Source of the DNA: Propionibacteriaceae bacterium
GTDB taxonomy: Bacteria; Actinomycetota; Actinomycetes; Propionibacteriales; Propionibacteriaceae
DNA: 12,087 nucleotides
NCBI GenBank assembly: GCA_031262845.1
Contig: JAISGZ010000243.1
Location: 1 to 12,087, forward strand
Reading direction: 5' to 3'
In this document: positions 6,707 to 12,087 of the stretch, piece after piece
How positions within the stretch are numbered: the first letter of the stretch is position 1
Layout: every line of letters begins with the position of its first letter
Position numbers and translations under genes: made by a program
Notes under the pieces: model-generated
Told to the model about the DNA's origin: nothing
The model's database searches: none
The model's input: the letters and a program-made list of their open reading frames with translations, nothing else

Positions 6707-7753
6707 GTGAAAATGCGCCGTTTAACCCTTGTTGGTTTTCTCGCCCTCGCCTTAACCGGTGGCCTGACGGCTTGCTCGGGCGACGCAACCGAAGAACCGA
6801 CCGCTGAGACCAGTTCGGCTGAGGCCACTGAGACCGAAGCCGAAGTGATCGAAGAACCGTCGGCCGAACCGACCGAGTCGGCGTCGCCCGAGGCCACGGA
6901 AACGGCGCCGGCGATCCCAGCCTCGACCAATTTGGACGCCCTGACCGTGACCGGTGACCAGGGAGCCAAGCCGACCGTGACCGTACCGGCACCGTGGGCG
7001 ATCAACCGGTCACAAAACAAAGTTTTAGAAGCCGGCGACGGACCCCTGGTGTTGCCAGACAGCATCGTGCGGCTCAACTACCTCGGCGTTAACGGCCGCA
7101 CCGGTGAAGTCTTCGACAATTCCTATGACACCGGTGCGCCGGCGGCCTTCAGCCTGTCGGGCGTGGTGGCTGGTTTCGCCAAGGGGCTAACCGGTCAGAA
7201 CGTCGGCAGCCGGGTACTGATGGCGATGCCGAGCGACGACGGTTACGGCGAATCCGGGTCGGGTGACAAAATCCAAGCCGGTGACTCGTTGATTTTCGTG
7301 GCCGAGATTCTCGCCGTCTCACGGACCGGAATTTCCGGTGAGGCGGCGGCGTCGCCCGATGGTCTGCCCCAGGTCAGCGGCGATCTCGAGCCCCTGGTGA
7401 CCTTGCCGAATAACCCCCAACAACCGGCAGAAGTCCAAGTGGCCACGATCATCACTGGCGATGGCCCAGCCGTCACCGAGGGCGGCCAACTTCAGGTCAA
7501 CTACGTTGAATACGCCTGGAATGGCGACAACCTGAAGTTTATTCGGCAGACCTATGGCACGGGCGCCGGCGCCATCTATTCAAGCTTGAGCAGCGCCGTG
7601 CCAGCCTGGTCGGCCCTCGCCGGTGCGACCGAAGGCAGCCGGGTCCTGATCGTGTCACCGCCGGCTCAGGCATATCCCAACGGCGATGCTGAGATCGGGG
7701 TCGCGGCCGGAGATTATTCGGTCTGGGTGGTTGACGTTCTGTTTGCCGGGTAG
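6707..7753 (+). CDS. Lipoprotein with two FKBP-type peptidyl-prolyl isomerase-like domains
   Basis: Protein of 348 residues, probably a membrane-anchored extracytoplasmic folding factor. A signal peptide with hydrophobic core (LTLVGFLALALTGG) ends in the lipobox Leu20-Thr-Ala-Cys23. Residues ~25-75 are an acidic Glu/Thr/Ala/Ser linker. FKBP domain 1 (about 115-205) has VRLNYLGV, EVFDNSYDTG, VVAGFAKGL and GYGESG; the Trp normally on the floor of the active site (VIxGW) is Phe here. Domain 2 (about 245-348) keeps the fold pattern (LQVNYVEY, GATEGSRVLIVSP, DYSVWVVDVLFAG) but lacks the FDxS and GW signatures and is probably not catalytic. Start is GTG 6707; ATG 6713 is in frame and possible. The gene is 185 bases after rluB with its own candidate promoter. 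Isomerase activity of domain 1 is inferred. Confidence 0.85.
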   Translation: MKMRRLTLVGFLALALTGGLTACSGDATEEPTAETSSAEATETEAEVIEEPSAEPTESASPEATETAPAIPASTNLDALTVTGDQGAKPTVTVPAPWAINRSQNKVLEAGDGPLVLPDSIVRLNYLGVNGRTGEVFDNSYDTGAPAAFSLSGVVAGFAKGLTGQNVGSRVLMAMPSDDGYGESGSGDKIQAGDSLIFVAEILAVSRTGISGEAAASPDGLPQVSGDLEPLVTLPNNPQQPAEVQVATIITGDGPAVTEGGQLQVNYVEYAWNGDNLKFIRQTYGTGAGAIYSSLSSAVPAWSALAGATEGSRVLIVSPPAQAYPNGDAEIGVAAGDYSVWVVDVLFAG

Positions 7754-7772
7754 TTCGTCCCTCGTACACAGT

Positions 7773-7789
7773 TACACGAGAATCGTGTA
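7773..7789. terminator. 7-bp inverted repeat with 3-base centre in convergent region
   Basis: TACACGA and TCGTGTA flank GAA as a perfect inverted repeat 20 bases after the FKBP gene stop. It could be the first hairpin of a terminator or a protein-binding palindrome. No T-run follows, so a terminator role is only suggested by position. Confidence 0.35.
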
Positions 7790-7805
7790 GTCGCGGCACC
7801 TCGTA

Positions 7806-7831
7806 TCGGTCCAGGTATTTTCCTGGACCGA
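7806..7831. terminator. Probable bidirectional terminator hairpin
   Basis: A perfect 10-bp inverted repeat (TCGGTCCAGG / CCTGGACCGA) encloses the loop TATTTT. It lies between the convergent FKBP and gluQRS genes, where a terminator serving both strands is expected. No long T-run follows on either strand, which is common for actinobacterial terminators. A short T5 run at 7890-7894, after a weak CATC/GATG hairpin, may help termination on the plus strand. Confidence 0.6.
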
Positions 7832-7912
7832 CTCTTCACCAGAGTTGACCATTCCGCCGTTGACTACGAAGGAAACATCCCCGGATGGCTTTTTCTCTGG
7901 TTTGACTGTGGA

Positions 7913-8851
7913 CTAATTCCCGGCCACTAATTCGGGCGGCAGAACCCAGGGCTTCAGCGGGATGCGATCCCAGTCGAACTGGTCGGTCAAAGCCGCCAGA
8001 TCGGTTTCGTCGGCGCTGGTCAAACCCAGCGACTGACCGATCAGGCCGAGCAGACGAGGGACAGTCCAACCCTGATTGATTAGACGGTCGAGACTGATGG
8101 CGCCATCACGTTTGGCTAGTCGAGTGCCGTCGGGCCCGACGACCAGCGGGAGATGGGCGTAATCCGGTACGGGCAAACCCAGTTGTTCGGCCAGCCAGGC
8201 TTGGCGAGGTGTCGACGACAACAGGTCATCCCCCCGTACGACCTGGTCAACCCGCTGGTAAGCGTCATCGACCACGACCGCGAAGTTGTAGGCGAAGATG
8301 CCGTCACTACGGCGGATGACAAAGTCATCAATCGGTTGGTCGATCGGTCCGGCTAAGCGGTCGGTCAGCCAATAGACAACGTCGTCGGTCCGAATCCGCA
8401 GGGCCGGTGGGCGTTCTTGTCGGAGTTGTTCGCGATCAGCCGTGCTGAGTTGGCGGCATGTGCCGGGGTAGGGTCGTAAACCGTCGCTGGCGTGGGGCGC
8501 TTGGGCCGCAAGGGCGATTTCCCGGCGGGAACAAAAACACTCGTAGACCCGGTCACTCAACTGGTCCAAGGCCGTCTGATAAGCCAATTCCCGGTCCGAC
8601 TGATAGAGCACGGGGCCATCGTGGGTCAATCCCAGCCGAGTTAGGTCGTCGAGTTGGCCCTCGGCGATGCCACGGGCGGCTTGAATTCGGTCACGGTCGA
8701 GGTCGTCCACCCGCCAGTGGAATTGACGGCCACTGTGGCGAGCCGCCAGATAGGCCGCCACCGCGGTCCGCAGATTGCCGAGATGGAGCGGTGAAGTCGG
8801 CGTGGGGGCGAAACGGCCGGCGCCAGTCACCTGATTCACAGTTCTCCTCAT
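7913..8851 (-). CDS. gluQRS: Glutamyl-Q tRNA(Asp) synthetase
   Basis: GluQRS attaches glutamate to the queuosine base in the anticodon of tRNA(Asp). The 312-residue product is a GluRS catalytic core without an anticodon-binding domain. It shows GRFAPTPTSPLHLGNL with the HIGH-like His23-Leu-Gly-Asn26; the zinc site Cys105, Cys107, Tyr128, Cys132 (CFC...YPGTC) typical of GluQRS; the glutamate-pocket Tyr188 (FAYNFAVVVDD) and Arg206 (VVRGDDLL); and the KMSKS-like RLAKR at 244-248. Asp49 in RVDDLD stands where Glu is usual. Start ATG at 8851 follows GAAGGAG by about 10 bases; an in-frame GTG four codons later has AGGAG close upstream, and family similarity begins only at residue 12, so the start is uncertain. 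It is divergent from pafBC with a 97-base gap. Confidence 0.92.
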   Translation of the reverse strand: MRRTVNQVTGAGRFAPTPTSPLHLGNLRTAVAAYLAARHSGRQFHWRVDDLDRDRIQAARGIAEGQLDDLTRLGLTHDGPVLYQSDRELAYQTALDQLSDRVYECFCSRREIALAAQAPHASDGLRPYPGTCRQLSTADREQLRQERPPALRIRTDDVVYWLTDRLAGPIDQPIDDFVIRRSDGIFAYNFAVVVDDAYQRVDQVVRGDDLLSSTPRQAWLAEQLGLPVPDYAHLPLVVGPDGTRLAKRDGAISLDRLINQGWTVPRLLGLIGQSLGLTSADETDLAALTDQFDWDRIPLKPWVLPPELVAGN

Positions 8852-8948
8852 CGTCTCCCGGCTCCTTCAGACCGCCCGAGTGGCTTGGCCCCGAAGACCG
8901 CGGGGGCGTGACAAAATGGCATCGTACGCTTTCTACTCTGACGAAACT

Positions 8949-10976
8949 ATGGCATCACCGCGCAAATCCGAACGACTGATCAACCTCGTCATCTGCCTGT
9001 TAGCGGCCCGGCGCTTGATCACCCGGGAGGAAATCCGGGCCAGTGTCGACGGTTACAGTGGCTTGTCCGAAGCCAGCTTCCAACGGACCTTCGAACGCGA
9101 CAAAGACGAGTTGCGGGCTTTAGGGCTGCCGCTTGAGGTCGGGCCGACCGACGCCTGGAGTGATGGGGCCGACGGCTACCGGATTCGCCGGACCGATTTC
9201 GAGTTACCAGCCCTCAAGCTGACAGCGGCCGAATCGACGCTGGTGGGATTGGCGGCCCGGGTCTGGCAAGAGGCGGCTCTGGCCGACGCCACCAGCCGGG
9301 CGATCACGAAGCTGAAAGCCGCCGGCGTGGCCGTAACCGGTGACCGGCTGGTGGCCGTGGCGCCCGCCCTGCCCAGTCGTGAACCGGCCTTTAACACCCT
9401 CTGGCAAGGCTGGTTGACCCGAACCCCTGTGACTTTCACTTATCACGGTCAGGCGCGCGTCTTCGAGCCGTGGAAACTGATTCTGCGTCAAGGCCAGTGG
9501 TACGCCGTCGGCCGAGACCGGGCCGCCGGACCCCGGCTGTTCAAACTCTCCCGGATCACGGATACGCCACAGCTGGTCACCGGTGAGCCGCCGTTCGCCA
9601 CCGTCAGCCCGGCCGAATTGGCGACCCAAGCCAACCGTTTGGCTGAACCCGAAGCGACCGGTCAAGCCCGCTTGGCGATTCAGCCGGACGCCGCGCCGGC
9701 GCTGCGCCGTCGGGGTCAGCGGCTCGACCAAGCCGGTCCAGCCGGGTACAACCTGTTCACCGTGCCTTACGCCCGCGACAGTGACATCGTCGATGAAGCC
9801 GCGGCCGCCGGGGCGGCCGTCTTGGTGCTGGACCCGCCGGCTTTGCGGGCCCAGGTGGTAGAGCGGCTGTCCTGGGTTGCTCACGGTGGTGAGAGGTCGA
9901 GGTCCTCGGAAACTGCTGTCAGCGTCGTGAAAACCGCTACTGACCAGCGGAAACAACCTCCGGCTGAGGCTCGGTCCGAGGAAACTCCCAGGGCGGTGAA
10001 CCGTCCGGCCGAGGTGCCGACGGCGGCCGCCCAGGTGGCGCGGCTGTTGCTGCTGATCCCGTATTTACAAACTCATCCAGGCATCTCCCTGGCCGAGGTG
10101 GCGACGACTTTTCAGATGGCTCCGGAACAGGTCCGGCAGGATCTCACGGTGGCCTTCATGTGTGGCCTACCGGGTGGTCTGCCTGGTGACCTGATTGATG
10201 TCGACCTGGATCTGGTCGATGACGAGGGCGTCATCTATCTGACCAACGCCGACGTTTTACGGCGGCCGCTGCGGCTCAGTCCCGATGAGGCGATGGGTCT
10301 GATCGTGGCTCTGCAAGCGGTCCGTGAGGTCGGGCCGAACACGATCGCGCCGACGATTGACGGGTTACTTGACAAATTGGCGGCCGTGGCGCCGGCCCAA
10401 GTGGCGCCGCCGACCGTTACCGTGGCCGCTGGGCAGGACACGATCCGGGCTCAACTGCTGCGGGCGATCAGCCAGGCCGAACAAGTCGAATTGACCTATG
10501 ACGGCTTGTCGCGGGGGCAAACCACCAAGCCAGTGGTGGATCCGGTGCGATTATTGGTCGAAGACGGGGTCGGCTATCTGTCGGCCTGGTCCTGGGACCG
10601 GCAGGCCTGGCGAACCTATCGGCTGGACCGGGTGGTCGCGGTTCGGCCGACTGGTCAGTTGGTGGTCAATCATGGTGACGAACCGGAGCCCGGCTCGTGG
10701 TTACGGACCTTGGCCAGCGCACCGCCGGTCCGTTTGTTGGTTCATGCCGCTGGCCAGTGGATTCGTGAGTATTACCCGGTGACGGGGCAAGTGTCGTTGC
10801 CCAATGGCGATATCGAGTTGACCTTACCGGTGGCCGATCCAGCCTGGCTACGGTGGTTGTTACTCCGCCTGGGACCGGCTGCTGAAGTCATCGACGCGCC
10901 GACGGTCGTGGCCGATCTGGCTGATGTGGCCCGGCAAGCCTTGGCGGCTTACGACGCCGCCGGGCTGGGTCAGTGA
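8949..10976 (+). CDS. pafBC: Fused PafB-PafC WYL-domain transcriptional regulator
   Basis: PafBC activates RecA/LexA-independent DNA-damage genes in mycobacteria by helping sigma-A RNA polymerase at promoters lacking a normal -35 box. From ATG 8949 the product is 675 residues and contains both halves in one chain. PafB-like half: winged HTH (SERLINLVICLLAARRLITREEI...FERDKDELRALG, about 7-60), WYL domain (FEPWKL...QWYAVGRD, Tyr185), then a WCX-like part to about 310. A charged linker spans ~312-358. PafC-like half: HTH (about 360-430), WYL domain (VDPVRLL...GYLSAWSW, Tyr543) and a C-terminal WCX-like part. The WYL triads read WYA and GYL. GTG 8880 and ATG 8916 are in-frame alternatives, but family similarity starts near SPRKSERL, favouring 8949. 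No proteasome or pup genes are adjacent. Confidence 0.9.
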   Translation: MASPRKSERLINLVICLLAARRLITREEIRASVDGYSGLSEASFQRTFERDKDELRALGLPLEVGPTDAWSDGADGYRIRRTDFELPALKLTAAESTLVGLAARVWQEAALADATSRAITKLKAAGVAVTGDRLVAVAPALPSREPAFNTLWQGWLTRTPVTFTYHGQARVFEPWKLILRQGQWYAVGRDRAAGPRLFKLSRITDTPQLVTGEPPFATVSPAELATQANRLAEPEATGQARLAIQPDAAPALRRRGQRLDQAGPAGYNLFTVPYARDSDIVDEAAAAGAAVLVLDPPALRAQVVERLSWVAHGGERSRSSETAVSVVKTATDQRKQPPAEARSEETPRAVNRPAEVPTAAAQVARLLLLIPYLQTHPGISLAEVATTFQMAPEQVRQDLTVAFMCGLPGGLPGDLIDVDLDLVDDEGVIYLTNADVLRRPLRLSPDEAMGLIVALQAVREVGPNTIAPTIDGLLDKLAAVAPAQVAPPTVTVAAGQDTIRAQLLRAISQAEQVELTYDGLSRGQTTKPVVDPVRLLVEDGVGYLSAWSWDRQAWRTYRLDRVVAVRPTGQLVVNHGDEPEPGSWLRTLASAPPVRLLVHAAGQWIREYYPVTGQVSLPNGDIELTLPVADPAWLRWLLLRLGPAAEVIDAPTVVADLADVARQALAAYDAAGLGQ

Positions 10977-11112
10977 CCGTCGAGTCCCTGATTTTTACGG
11001 CCACTGAAACCCGGTGGCGGACGCAGAGCGCACGATCCTGAATCAGATCCTGGATCGGTGGCGGCCGCCTCAGATATTCAGCACCCCCTTGACCCTGACC
11101 CGGCCGCTGGGA

Positions 11113-11135
11113 CTGTCAGAGCCGGTTGCTAGTGT
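11113..11135 (+). promoter_or_regulatory. Candidate PafBC-type (RecA-NDp-like) promoter
   Basis: The sequence reads CTGTCAGAG, then eight bases, then TAGTGT. The mycobacterial RecA-independent damage promoter, as I recall it, is tTGTCRgtg-N8-TAnnnT. Here the core TGTCR, the N8 spacing and the TAnnnT all match; the misses are the first base and one base of gtg. TG at 11127-11128 also gives an extended -10 (TGCTAGTGT). It lies between pafBC, the gene for the regulator of this promoter class, and the surface-protein gene. The predicted start is near 11142, about 280 bases before GTG 11424. Confidence 0.55.
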
Positions 11136-11161
11136 GACCTTGGTTGTCAAGTGGACACTCA

Positions 11162-11412
11162 TGTTTCCTCACAGTCAGAGCGTCTCACCGAGCAGAACCG
11201 CCGACCGATCAGCCCACGTTTCGGTCGGTCTCTGAGTCGTCCAGGTTGGCTCTCTCACCGAGGTGAGAGGTTGAGGAAACACAGTTGGTGTAGCGGCAGA
11301 CGACCGGCGGCGCTGTCAAATCTCGCCGGTCACCTGTTCGGTGGTAACCGGTCAGGCGATGACAGTGATGGCCCTCAGACCTGAGCCCAAGGTCTGAGAC
11401 AGCTGAGAGCTG
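11162..11412 (+). ncRNA. Candidate structured RNA leader or small RNA (tandem hairpins)
   Basis: Perfect or near-perfect inverted repeats, in order: a long-range 10-bp pair TGTTTCCTCA (11162-11171) with TGAGGAAACA (11272-11281). It encloses CCGACCGA/TCGGTCGG (11201-11208/11221-11228) and CTCTCACC/GGTGAGAG (11252-11259/11262-11269), a three-way-junction layout. Then come GACCGGCG/CGCCGGTC (11302-11309/11324-11331); CCTG..CGGT/ACCG..CAGG (11333-11356); CTCAGACCT/AGGTCTGAG (11374-11382/11390-11398); and CAGCT/AGCTG (11400-11404/11408-11412). The last stem touches the Shine-Dalgarno GAAGGGA of the next gene. I do not recognise a known riboswitch class. It could be a cis-regulatory leader or a separate small RNA; function is unknown. 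Confidence 0.5.
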
Positions 11413-11423
11413 AAGGGATAGTT

Positions 11424-12087
11424 GTGAAAAGACATCGGTTGTGGCCGCGGCCACTAGTTGGTTTGGTTACTCTCAGCCTGGTCGGCGGTTTACTATTCGT
11501 CGCTAGCAATCAGGCCCAAGGCGCCAACACGGTGCCGTTTACCGAGCGTTTCTCGGCTAATGCCAACGGCGCCGTGGTGACGATTGGCAATAACTCCCTC
11601 AGTTGCGCCCCGAGTAATAACTGTACGAATGCCCAAAACGGTGGCAGTTTCGATAACAACTCTTTTATTATGCAGAATCAGGACGTCGACTCTGACTCGT
11701 CAACTTTTAATTCCAGTTCCTCGCAGCTGGATTTGCCGGCCGGCGCCACCGTGTTATGGGCCGGACTGTACTGGGGGGCGCGCTTGAACGCCGGTGGCAA
11801 TGGTCAGGCGGCAACCCAATTCGGTCCCCGGACGAGTATGAAGTTCAAAACTCCAGGGATGAGCGATTATCAGACGCTGACCACCCAAGCCGAATTTGGC
11901 CCCAACAGTAGTAGTTCGAACGCCTACCAGGAATTTGTCGATGTCACGGCTTTGGTTCAACAAGCCGGGAACGGTGATTATTGGGGCGCTAATGTGGCGG
12001 CCGGTACGGGTTATGACCGTTATGGCGGTTGGGCTCTAACCGTCGCCTACCAGGCGCCCGGTCTACCTTTGCGAAATCTCAGTGTCT
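11424..12087 (+). CDS. Secreted surface protein, N-terminal part (3' end outside window)
   Basis: The frame from GTG 11424 stays open to the window end (221 codons), with AAGGG at 11413-11417 six bases upstream. A signal peptide is clear: basic MKRHRLWPR, a hydrophobic stretch (LVGLVTLSLVGGLLFVA) and a likely cleavage near Ala31-Ala34. The mature part is Asn/Ser/Gly-rich, with Cys61 and Cys67 possibly forming a disulfide, then DLPAGATVLWAGLYWG (103-118), a block with YQEFVDVTALVQQAGNGDYWGANVAAGTG, and GGWALTVAYQAPGLPLRNLSV. I recall this block at the front of large actinobacterial surface or adhesin-like proteins with C-terminal repeat domains, but it carries no known enzymatic motif. Codons (TTA, ATT, TTT, AAT, AGT) are more AT-rich than in the neighbours, possibly a sign of accessory origin. 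Anchor and repeats, if any, lie beyond the window. Confidence 0.8.
   Translation, partial: MKRHRLWPRPLVGLVTLSLVGGLLFVASNQAQGANTVPFTERFSANANGAVVTIGNNSLSCAPSNNCTNAQNGGSFDNNSFIMQNQDVDSDSSTFNSSSSQLDLPAGATVLWAGLYWGARLNAGGNGQAATQFGPRTSMKFKTPGMSDYQTLTTQAEFGPNSSSSNAYQEFVDVTALVQQAGNGDYWGANVAAGTGYDRYGGWALTVAYQAPGLPLRNLSV

Larger units (their letters stand above)
10977..11423. other. Long intergenic region with promoter and structured leader
   Basis: No credible gene is seen in these 447 bases; open frames here lack family similarity and cross the inverted repeats. The first part (10977-11110) has small direct repeats: CGGTGGCGG at 11012-11020 and 11056-11064, GATCCTG at 11034-11040 and 11046-11052. 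A short T-rich patch (10991-10996) follows the pafBC stop without a convincing hairpin. A candidate promoter lies at 11113-11135, and dense inverted repeats occupy 11162-11412, annotated separately. Confidence 0.7.

Noticed and set aside
8934..8939. TACTCT considered as the -10 box for pafBC.
   Set aside because: The best -35-like sequence (GTGACA, 8908-8913) is 20 bases away, too far for a normal promoter, so I did not list it as a feature.
11014..11235. A 73-residue plus-strand open frame starting with GTG in the pafBC downstream region.
   Set aside because: It has no recognisable family pattern, lacks a clear ribosome binding site, and runs across the candidate promoter and the first hairpins.
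11162..11281. The arms TGTTTCCTCA and TGAGGAAACA recall halves of the ParB site parS (TGTTTCACGTGAAACA).
   Set aside because: The arms are 100 bases apart and the inner bases differ from parS, so they cannot form one ParB site; RNA pairing explains them better.
11151..11384. A 77-residue plus-strand open frame inside the leader.
   Set aside because: It coincides with the inverted repeats, its composition looks like translated stem sequence, and it resembles no family I know.
11374..11398. The 9-bp hairpin CTCAGACCT/AGGTCTGAG considered as an intrinsic terminator.
   Set aside because: No T-run follows and the start of the next gene is only 26 bases downstream; it could still act in attenuation but cannot be called a terminator.
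11162..11412. The leader considered as a cyclic-di-AMP, cyclic-di-GMP or cobalamin riboswitch.
   Set aside because: The conserved unpaired sequence blocks of these classes, as I remember them, are not present.

Overview
The window comes from a high-GC Gram-positive chromosome (Actinomycetota). GC-rich codons, frequent GTG starts and the gene order pyrG, NUDIX hydrolase, xerD, ParA ATPase, scpA, scpB, rluB all point there; from memory this order matches the Rv1699-Rv1711 neighbourhood of Mycobacterium tuberculosis. A fused PafBC regulator also fits. I cannot place the genus with confidence.

Layout. (1) 1-2640, plus strand: the C-terminal 316 residues of CTP synthase, an ADP-ribose-pyrophosphatase-like NUDIX hydrolase and the tyrosine recombinase XerD, closely spaced and probably co-transcribed. 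(2) 2795-6521, plus strand: a tightly packed operon of a ParA/Soj-type ATPase, a small ribbon-helix-helix-like protein, ScpA, ScpB and the pseudouridine synthase RluB. Neighbouring genes overlap or are a few bases apart, so translational coupling is likely. With XerD this is a chromosome maintenance and segregation block. (3) 6707-7753, plus strand: a lipoprotein with an acidic linker and two FKBP-like domains, probably on its own, possibly leaderless, promoter. (4) 7754-7912: a convergent intergenic region with two clear inverted repeats. (5) 7913-8851, minus strand: glutamyl-Q tRNA(Asp) synthetase. (6) 8949-10976, plus strand: a fused PafB-PafC WYL-domain transcription factor, divergent from gluQRS. 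(7) 10977-11423: a 447-base non-coding stretch. (8) 11424 to the window end, plus strand: the start of a secreted, Asn/Ser-rich surface protein that runs off the window.

The most interesting part is region 7. About 140 bases after the PafBC stop codon lies CTGTCAGAG, 8 bases, TAGTGT, which closely fits the promoter motif I recall for PafBC-dependent, RecA-independent DNA-damage genes of mycobacteria (tTGTCRgtg-N8-TAnnnT). Transcription from it would give a leader of roughly 280 bases containing at least six inverted repeats. These include a 10-bp long-range pair enclosing two hairpins (a three-way-junction-like layout) and a small hairpin touching the ribosome binding site of the surface-protein gene. 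A PafBC-controlled structured leader or small RNA is therefore a testable idea, not an established fact.

Other points: the RHH-like protein between ParA and ScpA may be the DNA-binding partner of this ParA; GluQRS has Asp where the family usually has a glutamate-binding Glu; RluB has an acidic N-terminal extension with an internal duplication; and the cmk-der pair I expect after rluB is absent.
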